Shown here: in pieces, positions 36,230 through 48,031 of the stretch
Layout of the letters: every line of letters starts with the position of its first letter
Position numbering within the stretch: position 1 is the first letter of the stretch
Origin: Beroe forskalii
Lineage: Eukaryota; Ctenophora; Nuda; Beroida; Beroidae
DNA length: 64,000 nt
Assembly (NCBI GenBank): GCA_011033025.1
Contig: WFMF01000011.1
Span: 806,001 to 870,000 of the forward strand
Reading direction: 5' to 3'
Notes under the pieces: generated by a model
The model's database searches: none
Told to the model about the DNA's origin: nothing
Seen by the model: the letters and a program-made list of their open reading frames with translations, nothing else
Program-made: the position numbers and the translations under genes

Positions 36230-36765
36230 TGTACCATTATGCAACTTCTAAGGAGGTTTACGCAGTGCTCCTTTATACCCATTATGCACGCTAAAACAGT
36301 TACAGTTTTGAAAAAGTGTAACTACAGTGCCAAAAAAGTGGAACTACAGTTGATAATAAAACCATTTTGGCATTGTTCCCCAGTGTTTTTCAAAACGTGA
36401 CCTTACTATAGCGGGGAGAGGTGTTAAAAATGAACACTGGGGTGACAGACCGCAGATTTCACAATGAAAGATACAGTAGCTGCTCTTATCACAATAGCTC
36501 AAATATTATATAGACAAGCCAATAACACTACATATTCTCATATTCTTGCTTGAATTATGCATAATTACGTAATATATGCCTACATGTATTGTCGTTGCAT
36601 AATTCGGTTTTGTAACTCGCAAAAACTGCAAACCTTCCATTAAAACCTCGGCCTTCGGCCTCGGTCTTAATGTGTTATTATGCCCTCGCGCTTCGCGCTC
36701 GGTGCATAATATCGCGGTTTGCAACTTTTGCTAGTTACAAAACCTCTCATTGTACCAGGAGTGCC
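36230..36765. mobile_element. hairpin-bearing element, copy 2
   Basis: Inverted relative to the copy at 13018-13544, with the same landmarks: TTATGCAACTTCTAAGGAGG at the left, CTCGGCCTTCGGCCTCGG and CGCGCTTCGCGCTCGGTGC hairpins toward the right. TGTACCA flanks it on both sides (about 36230 and 36754), a possible 7 bp target duplication. Non-coding. Confidence 0.65.
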
Positions 36766-37160
36766 ATATACTCATTCTAAATCTAAATAGAAGTATATAT
36801 AGAATTAATGGAGATAGGATACTTGTAACACTGTATCACAATAGCTTTTATCAATTATTTCATTCATGTCAATGGAGATAGGATACTAATTCATCATTTC
36901 TGGTATCCTAACTCCAGAATAAACTAAGTTATTTTTGCAGATTGTGGTGAACAGGGATCCTAAGGTACCATAGGATTGTCTTTCACTCACCAAAATTTGG
37001 AAATGGATTTACGATATTTTTCAACTTCAATTTTTAGGCCTAAAATGACATATTTGAGTATGGAATCGATTCCAAAGGGTGGAGGGGCCTCCAGAGAGGC
37101 CGTAGACAAAAGTTGGAGACAACAGCTTTTTTGCACTCAATCGACGATATATAAGATAAT

Positions 37161-38297
37161 TTGTGACCCAATTTAAATCGATGAGAGATTTTTGCAAATG
37201 GTATCGACGATATTTTGTAGATAAGATAATTGACGTCATTATGTCATTATGACGTCATCAACTTAGCGAAATTTTACTGCTTTTTTAGCGAAAATAGGTC
37301 GTTTTCGAGTGCATTTTTCACCAAGAAGGAATGGAGATAGCTCAAAAATTTTGAAAAATCGTTAGTGGGAAATTTAAAGAGCTTTCAGAAAATCATACGG
37401 ATCATTGGGCTATCTCGATTTTTCATCGAGATATACGCGATTTTCTAAGGTGCGGTGAAAAATCGATGTCGAAAATTTAGGACAAAACTTAAACGAGTGA
37501 GATGTCAAGAACTGCGACTTATCTTGAGATGAGACCGGTCAAAGTATGTTGTACTAAGGCGTAATTGTCTTATAGGCTATATGGGAAGTTGGTTTGAGCT
37601 TATTTGGGTGCTGTGATGACGTCATCAAAATCGCGTAAAACCACTAAAATAGCGTATTTTGCGATAAAACGCTATTTTGCGCTACTTTGAGCATCTTTAA
37701 TAACTCAAAGAGTTTTCATCGGATTATGTTTTACTTCGATATTTTGCTTTTAGATCTCGAAATTTAGCTATAAAAAGAGTTTCACGGCGATCGGTCGAAA
37801 TTTGTCGTCATGTGAAGCCTCTAAAAATTGAGCTGCAGAATGGTTGTAATTACGTTTATGACGAAAAATTGTACTGTAGCCCTATTCTGTGATACGATGG
37901 TGAACTAATAATGGTTTCTTCATGTCTCGCAGTTACTAAATGTGGGAAATATACGATGAAATAGTGAATTACGTGAGTTCATGTGGACGTTTTGTAGAAA
38001 TTAGGGGATTTAAAGAAATTGATATTTACACGCGATTTTCGACTTGATTACGTTGAAATGAGTTCAAATACGACTAATGCACGTGAAATTAGATCTGGGT
38101 GCTACATTTCGGCACGTGAGTTCACGTGGACGATTTGTAGAAATTAGGAAATTGGTCAATTCTAGTAATTCCAAGTTAGAATAACGTTGTTTCGGAATGC
38201 GTGAGGTGTAGTTCCGTTGGTTCCAACCGAAAGAAATGGACTGACGTCACCAAATCAGCAGGGGGTTACTACGACAACCGTCCCGGTTTTGGAGAGC
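37161..38297 (+). mobile_element. family A repeat, copy 5
   Basis: It begins in AAGATAATTTGTGACCCAA after a TATA tract. Its first 60-70 bp look rearranged (a repeated GACGATAT phrase). It has TGACGTCA sites at about 37230-37255 and 37617. It ends GTTACTACGACAACCGTCCC then GGTTTTGGAGAGCCTA, followed by AATAATAA. It lacks the long 3' hairpin of copies 2-4 and keeps only the AACCG/CGGTT stem. Confidence 0.85.
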
Positions 38298-38305
38298 CTA
38301 ATAAT

Positions 38306-39506
38306 AATAAGATAATTTGTGACCCAATTTAAATCGATGAGATCTCAAGTTCTACAAATGGTAGAGACATGATCGAGGTCACGTTTTGTAGATCTAAGAT
38401 GGGAAATTGCATTAGGCTATAAAAGAAGTTCTGGTGACGTCATTATGACGTCATTATGACGTCATCAACTTAGCGAAATTTTACTGCTTTTTTAGCGAAA
38501 ATAGGTCGTTTTCGAGCGCATTTTTCACCAAGAAGGAATGGAGATAGCTCAAAAATTTTGAAAAATCGTTAGTTGGAAATTTAAAGAGCTTTCAGAAAAT
38601 CATACGGATCATTGGGCTATCTCGATTTTTCATCGAGATATACGCGATTTTCTAAGGTGCGGTGAAAAATCGATGTCGAAAATTTAGGACAAAACTTAAA
38701 CGAGTGAGATGTCAAGAACTGCGACTTATCTTGAGATGAGACCGGTCAAAGTATGTTGTACTAAGGCGTAATTGTCTTATAGGCTATATGGGAAGTTGGT
38801 TTGAGCTTATTTGGGTGCTGTGATGACGTCATCAAAATCGCGTAAAACCACTAAAATAGCGTATTTTGCGATAAACGGCTATTTTGCGCTACTTTGAACA
38901 TCTCTAACTCAAAGAGTTTTGATCGGATTATGTTTTACTTCGATATTTTGCTTTTAGATCTCGAGATTTAGCTATAAAACGAGTTTCACGGCGATCGGTC
39001 GAAATATGTCGTCACGTGAAGCCTCTAAAAATTGAGCTGCAGATTGGTTGTAATTACGTTTATGACGAAAAATTGTACTGTAGCCCAATTCTGTGATACG
39101 ATGGTGAACTAATAATGGTTTCTTCATGTCTCACAGTTACTAAATGTGGGAAATATATGATGAAATAGTGAATCACGTGAGTTCACGTGGACGTTTTGTA
39201 GAAATTAGGGGATTTAAAGAAATTGATATTTACACGCGATTTTCGACTTGGTTACGTTGAAATGAGTTCAAATACGACTGATGCACGTGAAATTAGATCT
39301 GGGTGCTACATTTCAGCACGTGAGTTCACGTGGACGATTTGTAGAAATTAGGAAATTGGTCAATTCTTGTAATTCCAAGTAAGAATAACGTTGTTTCGGA
39401 ATGCGTGAGGTTTAGTTACGTTGGTTCCAACCGAAAGAAATGGACTGACGTCACCAAATCAGCAGGGGGTTACTACGACAACCGTCCCGGTTTTGGAGAG
39501 CCTATA
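38306..39506 (+). mobile_element. family A repeat, copy 6
   Basis: Full length (about 1.2 kb), directly downstream of copy 5 with only an ATAATAATAA spacer. Three overlapping TGACGTCA sites (38438-38464) precede the usual GATGACGTCATC near 38824. Same 3' end as copy 5. Confidence 0.88.
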
Positions 39507-39514
39507 ATATTAAT

Positions 39515-40870
39515 AAGAGCTGATAATTCGGGACCCAACTTACAAAGCCGAGATCTCAAGAACGGGAAATGGTAGAGCCATGATCGAGGTCAGGTTTTGT
39601 TGATCTAAGATAGGAAAGTGTTATAGGCTATAAGAAAAGTTCTGGTGACGTCATTATCACGTCACTATGACGTCATCAACTTAGCGAAATTTTCTTGCTT
39701 TTTAGCGAAAATAGGCCATTTTCGAGCGCATTTTTCACCAAAAAGGAAAGGAGATAGCTCCTTGAATTTCTTGGATAGGAGTTAGCAAATTTAAAGAGCT
39801 TTCAGAAAATCATATGGATCATTGGGCTATCTCGATTTTTCATCGAGATATACTCGATTTTCTAAGGTACGGTGAAAAATCGATTTCCAAATTATAGGAC
39901 AAAACTTATTAAACGAGTGAGATGTCAAGAACTGCGACTTATCTTGAGCTGAGACCGGTCAAACTATGTTGTACTAAGGTGGAATTGTGTGATAGGCTAT
40001 ATGGTAAGTTGGTTTGAGCCTATTTGGGTGCTGTGATGACGTCATCAAAATCGCGTAAAACCACTAAAATAGCGTATTTTGCGATATAACGCTATTTTGC
40101 GCTACTTTCTTACTTTGGACATCTCCAACTCAAAGACTTTTCATCGGATAATGTTTTACTTTGATATGCTGCTTTTATACCTTGAGATTTAGTTATAAAA
40201 CGAATTTCATGGTAATCGGCCGAAAAATGTTGTCATGAGAGGCCTTTGGATATGGAGCTGCAAAAAGCTCGAAATTACGTTTACAACGAAAATTTGTTAT
40301 GTAGTCCTATTCTGTGATACGATGGACAACTGATAGTGGTTTCTCTATGTCCCATAGTGAATAGGCATGGGAAATATACGATGGACTAGTGAAGCACGTG
40401 AGTTCACGCGGACGTTTTGTAGAAATTAGGGGATTCGAAGAAATTGATATTTATACGGGATTTTCGACTTGATTACGTTGAAATGAGTTCAAATACGACT
40501 AATGTGCATGAAATTAGATCCAGTTGCTATATTTCAGCACGTAAGTTCACGTGGACGATTTGTAGAAGTTAGGGGATTTAAAGGGATTTATATTTATACG
40601 CGATTTTCGATTTGATTACATTGAAACAAGTTCGATTACGATCAATGCATGTGAAATTGAAGCCGGATGCTGTATTTCGACACGTGAGTTCACGTCGATG
40701 AGGTGTAGAAATAAAGAAATACGTCAATTTTATCAATTCCAAGTTAGAATAACGTTGTATCGGACTGCGTGAAGTTTAGTTACGTTGGTTTCAACTGACA
40801 AAATGGATTGACCTCACCCAACTAGCAGGAGGTCACTACGACAACCGTCCAACGGTTTTGGAGGTCCTAT
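39515..40870 (+). mobile_element. family A repeat, copy 7
   Basis: About 1.35 kb, third in the head-to-tail series. It begins GATAATTCGGGACCCAAC and has an extra CACGTGAGTTCACGT block near 40680. It ends AACCGTCCAACGGTTTTGG and is followed by ATAATAATAA and a family E element. Confidence 0.88.
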
Positions 40871-40878
40871 AATAATAA

Positions 40879-41405
40879 TTCCCGCCCTGGCCAGGGCGGT
40901 AACCCCCTGCATATCAGAAAAATAAAAAGAAATAGAGAGTCGAGACCTATCTAGAACGATTCGTCGTAAAATTTTAGGTCTAGGACAACCGTTCTTATAG
41001 ATACGCCAGATACTTAAATCGCAGGCTACAGTAACGTAACTGGCCAGGGCTATATAACTGGCCAGGCTATCAGAAAAATAAAAAGAAATAGAGAGTCGAG
41101 ACCTATCTAGATCGATTCGGGTCAACAGGAGTTTAATAATCATAATAATTAACCCGCCCTATATATGGCCACAGGGTCACAGGAGTTTAATAATAATAAT
41201 AATTCCCGCCCTGGCCAGGGCGGTAACCCCCTGCATATCAGAAAAATAAAAAGAAATAGAGAGTCGGGACCTATCTAGAACGATTCGTCGTAAAATTTTA
41301 GGTCTAGAACAACCGTTCTTATAGATACGCGTATACTTAAATCGCGCGGTACAGTAACGTAACTGGCCAGGGCTATATATGAGAGAATTCGGTGTCACAG
41401 GAGTT
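40879..41405 (+). mobile_element. family E elements, two copies (one rearranged)
   Basis: The copy at 40879-41133 begins TTCCCGCCCTGGCCAGGGCG but has an internal partial duplication (CAGAAAAATAAAAAGAAATA occurs twice). The copy at 41213-41405 is complete and ends GGTGTCACAGG. Both carry GGTAACCCCCTGCATATC. Confidence 0.82.
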
Positions 41406-42430
41406 TAATAAGATATATATATAATCTCTTATATAATTTGGCAACCTCTGTTTCTTGTTTGTACGTAACGGCGGAAACATCTTCGGAACGCGCGCGCATT
41501 ACGATTTGTGCGGGTAACCATGGTGACACGTGCACGGAGAATTGCGCGTGCGCTCATTTCTGTTAATGGTGTTTTGATTACGTTGCGATCTCTAATATAA
41601 CTTTTGAACGGATCGCGGAGTTTTTTTTGATGCGGTAAAAAATTTTATTAAATTTCCAAACTTATTTGCGATCTCTAATAACTTTTGAACGGATCGCGGG
41701 ATTTTTTTTGATGAGGTAAAAAATTTTATTAAATTTCCAAACTTAGTTGCGATCTGCGAGTGCGACTTTTGCATGTGTGCATTGGCTAAAATTTGCGAGC
41801 TCGGTATCGCGAAGCGATGCCGAGTGAGCTCTGAATTCCGTGAAGCAAACCGTGAAGTCAGAAGTAAACCGTGAAGTACACTGTGAATTAAACTGATTGC
41901 ATTGTGTGGCGGTGGGCAGGCGCTCATGGGCCCACTGAATGCTGACATAGTTTTTGATTACATTGCGATCTCTTACTTTTGAACGGATCGGAGTTTTTTG
42001 AATTTCCAAACTTAATAAACCCGCTCGATTAAGTTGCGATCTGCGACTTTTGCATAATGCATGTGTGCTAAAACTTGTGTGAAATTGCAAGCTCGGTATC
42101 GCGAAGCGATGCCGAGTGAGCTCTGAATTCCGTGAAGCAAACCTTGAAGCAAACATTGAAGTAAACCGTGCAGCAACCCGTGAAGTAAACAGTGAAGCAA
42201 ACCGTGAAAATGAACATTTGTATTGTCAATTGTGTGGCGGTGGGCGCTCATCTGCATCATGGGCGCACTGACTGCTGACACAAGCCGCGCGCGTCTACAT
42301 ATGTAATTTGCGCGGCGCGTCACGATTACGTAATCAATTCATTTTTATAAAGGAGCAAATCAAATTCTACGAATCTGTATATTTCACTTCGCCATTTTCT
42401 ATTATTGGTTTCGCTACATTTCACCACACA
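41406..42430. other. non-coding, locally duplicated stretch
   Basis: A block around CTTTTGAACGGATCGCGG is repeated at about 41600 and 41688, with a third diverged copy near 41968. GCTCGGTATCGCGAAGCGAT with the following GCCGAGTGAGCTC occurs at 41799 and 42092. A 12 bp array of GTGAAG(T/C)AAACC units fills 42128-42210. GC-rich CGCGCG patches are present. No gene is recognised. Confidence 0.65.
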
Positions 42431-45400
42431 TTATATTATTATTATTTTTTTTATTTTTATAAGAGACGGTAGGCTTACTAAAGCCTCCGTAGTGCCCCCA
42501 ACCCCACGGATTTGGAGGTCATATATGCACGACCATACCCTTCAAGAAACCTGGGTCGGCATGTTCCCATTCAGGTATGCGTACAATCTATAAGCATACT
42601 CGCTTTAAGAGTACAATCTCTCCCCACTAGCGTAGCTCTAGGGTGGAGGTCATGGTGGGTTGAGGATGTCAGCCGACCCTGAATTGTTTATAGCTGTGGT
42701 GCTAGTTAGTAATGACAGCGCGTTTGACTATGACATTTGTTGGGTGCGCGCGTCTTGCTGAAGTTATTATAATTATGAAAGTGCTGCTGTGCGATTCGTC
42801 ACACGCTGTTTGCCGCGCATGGGCTCTCCGTTGGCTAGTGCCTACGCACAGCCGTACAGGGATAGCCCACGCACAGGACACAGCAGCGTGTTCCATGAGT
42901 CGAGGTTCGGACCGCAATTGAGGATTCCTAGGTGCACATAGATCTGATTCTACAGGTTGCGTCCGCCTATGTCATATAGCGACAGTGTGTCAGAGCTGAA
43001 CTGATTTGGTACTGGTAGGGTTGAAAGTGATGCAACGAGTATGGAGGGGTGTTATAATTCGATGTCTTCCGTGAATTTAAGCAGTGTATTTAGGTTCATG
43101 TTACAGGCCTGTTTAATGAATCAGAGCACCTGGTCTATTGTGGTAGGGTCTTCACCAAATGTATGCATTCTGTTAACAGAGAATTTTGGGCAGACGCAGA
43201 TGAGATGGGTAGCAGTTTCGTGTACTTCGTCATCACAGAAGCGACAAAAGGGAGGAGTCACGTAGTCTACCTTGTTTTGGAAATGATTGAGATTATTGTG
43301 GCCTGTGATTAGTCGTGTGAGAGGTCTTAAAACTTCCATATCTAGTTTGAAGAGATGTTGACCTTGTAATTTGTTATCTGCTAGTAAAGTAATAAAGCTT
43401 TTTGTATTTTTACTGATTTTGGATGATTTCCATCTACGACTAAGTTTAGTCGTGATGTGATCGAGGATTTTATTTTTAAAGACTGCATGGGGTACAGGGG
43501 GGTGGTTAGCTGCTAAGGTAGGAGAATGCTCTACCGACCTGATATTGGCTAGCTTATCAGCCATTTCGTTGCCGATATGGCCTTTATGTCCTGGTATCCA
43601 GTTGATGAAGAGTTGATTGTTAGCTGATGTTGTATTGAGGCTGTCGTGAAGATTTGATATAGTCTTGCTGGTGGTGTATGGGTTTTCGAGGGCTCTGATG
43701 AGTGCTTGAGAGTCAGTGTAAATTATAGCATTGTATTTAGCGTATTGTGGTGTAGTGAAAATTCCTTGGAGGATAGAGCTTGCTCTGAGCAGAGCATGGG
43801 CTTCGCACTGGAAGACAGTGTTTGATTTGGAAAGGATGTAGTTTTCTGTGATTTGGTTGTTGAGGTCTAAGAATATCACAACCCCGTATCCTGTACTGTT
43901 GTCAGAGTGTTTTGATCCGTCTGTGTAAGCAGTGAAGATGGAGTCTCTAGGAACGACTGGGGTGAAAGCTTCCGTTGCATTTGCTATGTCAAGTTTGTAG
44001 TATTTGGTGCTAATATCTGTAGGTTTTTTAAGATCTGATTTCTTACTATTGTATTGGCCAAAAATTTTGTTAACTATGCGGTCTATAACTATGTGACATG
44101 GTTCAAAGGAGGGTCGCTGCTTATGGTCAATGGTGACTTTTGGCCAGTGGTCCAGGCTCTTAAGTCGTAATGCTTGAAGTAGTGAGGTTTTCTCAAGTTC
44201 TAACTCAGCTGGAAGAAGAGTAAAGAGAAAGTGAAGTGCTTCTTGAGAGGTGGAATGTCGTGCCCCAGAGGCAAGAAGCAATGTTAAATTGCCAGTGCTA
44301 TTGAGAGGTTGCATGTTGGACTTGGTGGTAATTAATCTAGGTGCCCATGTCACACAGGCGTAGGTCATGATTGGTTTAATGATGGCATTGTAAATCCAGA
44401 GAATTTTGTCAGGACTGATTCCCCAGCGGTCACCTATCATTTTTCTAGTTGCAAAGAGGATATTGGTGCACTTTTTTGCGGTTACATTAATGTGGTGATG
44501 CCAGTTTAGCCTGTTATCGAGGTGGATACCTAAGTATTTAACTGTGTTGCAGAATTCAATTTCTAATCCATGTAATTTGAGTGGGCGAGGTAAAGGAATG
44601 TTATATTTCCTACTGAAGATAATTACTTGTGTTTTAACTGTGCTGATTTGCAGTCCATTTTGTTCACACCATTTGTTACAAGCTGTAAGGTATTGTTGTC
44701 CAAGGTCCCTAAGCGTGGCAAGACAGAAACCTGCAATTAAAATTGCTAGGTCATCAGCAAATGCTTGGAGATGTCTGAGGGTGTCTAGAAGAATTAGCAA
44801 GGAGTCAAGTACTATATTCCAAAGAAAGGGAGATAATACTCCGCCTTGGGGACAGCCGGCGAGTATCCAGATAATAAGTGCTATTCCTTTAAGATTGAGT
44901 TGTAGCTAATAGCTTCCTGGTTGATATGAGGTGAAGGATCCAATTACTTACATTGCCTTTTGCTTTGGTTTTTTCGAGTGCTTTTTTGATAGCTATGAAC
45001 GGTATGTTATCGAAGGCACCTTGTATGTCAAGGAAGATTCCTAGAGCGTAGTTACCTGATTTGAGAGCTGTTTCAACTGTGGAAACTAGTTTCAGAATGG
45101 CAGCTTCAGTACTGCTTCCTTTTCTGAAGCCGTATTGTTTCGTTGAAAGGGATGCCTCTAATTTTAAGTCTCTTTGAAGGTGCCACAGTATTAGTCTTTC
45201 CATGAGTTTAAGTGTGCAAGAAGAGAGTGTAATTATGCGATATGATTTTGCTAGGAAGTAGTCATCTTTGCCAGGTTTTGAGAGAATGACAGAGTTGGAG
45301 GTTTGCCAAGCCTTCGGGAGTTTGGCGCGAAAGAGTGATAATTTGAAGATATTTAGAAGAGGTACTTTAATGATGTCATAGGCCTCGATTAGGATTTCGT

Positions 45401-46890
45401 TGGTAATTTTGTCATTACCCGGAGATTTATTTTTCTTTAGGGTTTTGATTGCTTCATCTAATCTGTTTGGTGAGATGATATGGTCTATTTCGTCTAATGG
45501 AAGTCTGTCCTCACATGGCGTAAGTTCGTTGAAGTCTGGTTCATTTTGTGTGAAGAGTGATGTAGATAGAAGTTCAAGAGTTTCTTTGGGACTCTCTGTA
45601 TAGGAGCCATCGGATTTCCGCAGGGAGCTTATAGATGATGATTTATTGCCTTGAAGGGATTTACAAATTTTTGATACGTCTTTTTGTTTTTGAAGTCCAG
45701 AGCAGAATGCCCTCCAGTTGTTGTTGGACTCTGTGGTTATGAGTTTGTTTAATGCTTCATGAGCTTCCTTGTATATGGCGTGCAGTTCAAGGTCATGGGG
45801 ATCAGTCTCGTGTTCATTCCTAGCTTTGATTAGATTTATCTCAGCCTCGGTAAGGTCTTTTGTCCACCACGAAAGTGTTTTCTTGTTTCGTATGAAGGTA
45901 TTTGGGCAAGCAGATGTAAAGCATTTAATTAATATTCTGTTGAGGTTATCTACTTGAGTGTTCAAGTATGACATGTTCTTTTTGAATACAGAGTCATTCA
46001 TTTTATCGTTTTTTAAGTGTGGACAACTTGATAATTCTTTCTTTAACATGTCTCTGAAGGAATTCCAGTTGCATTTTTTTGTATTGATGTTACGTATTGG
46101 TCTTGTTTTAATGTTGTTATTGTTAAGATTTATGACAAATTCGATAAGAACATGATCCGAGAACGAGAATTCAGGATTCGTATCCCAGAATTCAATGTTC
46201 GGGGCGAATTCATTTCTAAGGGTTAAATCAATGGCTGTTTCTTGTTGATTGCGCTTAAAGGTGAATTTTCCGTTATTAACCCATAGGAGTCCTGTTTGTG
46301 CTAGGTTCTGGATGAGTTTGTGACCTCGGGAGTTCGACTTAGCGTTCCCCCATGCTGTGTGATGACAGTTGCTGTCTGTTCCTATGATGAGCCCATGTTT
46401 ATGCGAAAGACAGTGTTCGGCTAGTTTAATAAAGCTTGGAGGGATGTCTTTAGTAGAGTCCATGTACACGCTTGAAATATAAAGTTTTGATTTAGGTAGT
46501 TCTATGGAACATGTGACCATGTCACGATTAGAAAATTGTTTTTGGTAGAAGAACTGGTTGGCTATGTTGTTTGATACGGTGAGTGTGGCTCTAGGGTTTT
46601 CGAGGTCTGGGGACAAGTGAAAGAATGTTACACCATTTCCTGGTAGGTATTTAGGCTTTCCTTTAAGACAGTAGGGTTCCTGTACAAGTGATACGTAAGG
46701 TAAGTCGTCGTTGAGTTCGACGTTGTGGTAATACTGGACAGTAGGGTTTTCAGAGTGATGATGATTTATTTGCGAGCAAGGTAGATAACTAAGTGTTGAG
46801 GTTGTGTTAGGTTTGCTGTTTTTTGCTTTGGAAGAATTCAAGTTTCTTACCTCCGGTTTGCTGTGAACCACCATCTCAGAGTTTCACTGT
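42430..46890 (-). mobile_element. I-superfamily LINE retrotransposon
   Basis: The element runs right to left. Its 3' untranslated part (43120 to about 42465) ends, on the minus strand, in AATAATAATAATATAA-type sequence, a TAA-rich tail as seen in I-type LINEs. The 5' part upstream of the ORF2 start is not delimited, and whether the open frame at 48032 belongs to it is uncertain. Confidence 0.75.
43121..46874 (-). pseudogene. LINE ORF2: endonuclease, RT, RNase H (one frameshift)
   Basis: An ATG at 46874 follows an in-frame TGA. The order is: APE-type endonuclease (SQINHHHSENP, LVQEPYCLKG, IGTDSNCHHTAWGN, FSDHVLIEF); reverse transcriptase (FRKGSSTEAAILKL, FLDIQGAFDNIP, GCPQGGVLSPF, FADDLAIL); RNase H (AYTDGSKHSDN, IYTDSQALI, WIPGHKGHIGNEMADK); and a C-terminal Cys/His knuckle (CRFCDDEVHE, HLICVCP). 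Such proteins nick target DNA and copy the element RNA there. The frame breaks once, between 44885 and 44915, just before GCPQGG, by a single-base shift. Otherwise about 1,250 residues are readable, suggesting a fairly recent copy or a sequencing indel. Presence of both endonuclease and RNase H points to the I superfamily rather than Jockey or CR1. Confidence 0.88.
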
Positions 46891-48031
46891 AATCCTTGGC
46901 TAATAGGGTTCAGAGTCAGTTGTAGGCAAAAGAATGTGTTGTTCAATCGCTGGTAAGACTGAACTAAGACTGTAGTTTGAGTGTGTACGAAAATGATAGA
47001 TTGCTCAGTAATCCCGCAACATCATGGTGTGTCGGCGCGCACGCCTGTCAGGGGCAAGGTGAGCGCGCGCTACAAGAAGAGTCAGGCGGAGGGAGGCGCG
47101 CGTCCTACAAAGGGGAGAGCTCTAAAAGAAGAGCAAGGGGAAAACAAGAGAAAAGGAGGGTGGCGCGCGCGCCGGCACACCCAGAGAGGACTCAGGGGGT
47201 ATAATGTAGTGATAATTGGAAGAATTGTATTTGTTATGGGAGCAGTTTGATCCCTACACGCGCGCTCCTTTCCGAAGAAAAGAGCGCGCGCGATAAGACT
47301 CAGAGAGGTGTACTTGTAGATTGTGCTTGTACCGCACGTGACAATAGCTTGGATGCGCGCCCCCCTGCGAGCCCACGCGGCGCAGCCATGGTGTCTACTC
47401 ACACAGCTACTCGCCGCGAAGGTCCGCGAGGGGTGCACGTGGCAAAAATTGTGGGATTAGTTTAGGTAATGAAGAGGTCTTTTAAAAGTCACAAATATAA
47501 TGATAATAAATAGCATATGAAAGTGTAAATCCATAACAATTTAAAATGGTTTGGTAAAACCCAAAACAGTCTCTTTGTTTAAGAGAGACAAAACTTGCTT
47601 ACTGCCATGGCAGAAAGTATTCAACATGAACACACGTAAAATGGACACAAAAAGTGTCTTTTAATAAATAAAAAAAGTTCAAAATAGCACAACTATAATT
47701 TAAATCAAAAACCCGCAACGTATAACTCTATGCAATTTGCATTATCATTAAAAATATAAAAACTCAGGGCTAATAGCCTCTGGAACGAACGCATAATGTA
47801 AAGTATTTACTCATTAGGAGTACTAAAAGTTAAACAAAATGTGAAGAATGGTGGGGTTTTGCTCAGTTGGTACAGTGTTGAGATGACTCAGGAACCACTG
47901 AGTCCAGAGTTTTCCAGGGCATTGACTAGATCCACAGGGGAGGAGTCCTTAGTAATGGTTGGGACCGTCCCTCGGGGTGTGTTATAGGGAGTAAGTTTAA
48001 GTGTACAGCAAACCAGGGGAATGAACCACTT
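46875..48031. other. spacer with CGCG-rich patch, no gene recognised
   Basis: 46980-47430 is rich in GCGCGC and purine runs and has overlapping open frames on both strands with no known domain. 47470-47860 is AT-rich. It may be the 5' untranslated part of the LINE or a promoter region, but nothing proves it. Confidence 0.4.

Larger units (their letters stand above)
32811..37160. mobile_element. 4.3 kb element with GGAGATAGGATA motif array
   Basis: The ends CATCGCCGGCC...TTGCAAAAAAGCT and the inverted right end AGCTTTTTTGCACTCAATCGACG are partial inverted repeats next to TATATA tracts. The 12-mer GGAGATAGGATA or its complement occurs at 32847, 33036, 33096, 33160, 35894, 36810 and 36874, with GGAGTTAGGATACC variants at 33066 and 36902. 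The motifs concentrate within about 350 bp of each end, and one sits within the SINE. The middle (33200-35750) is filled by another transposon, a SINE and unassigned DNA. No transposase is recognised. Confidence 0.6.

Noticed and set aside
47082..47438. 118-residue minus-strand frame in the CGCG-rich patch
   Set aside because: Low-complexity GC-rich DNA gives long frames on both strands. No motif and no splice or start context support it.
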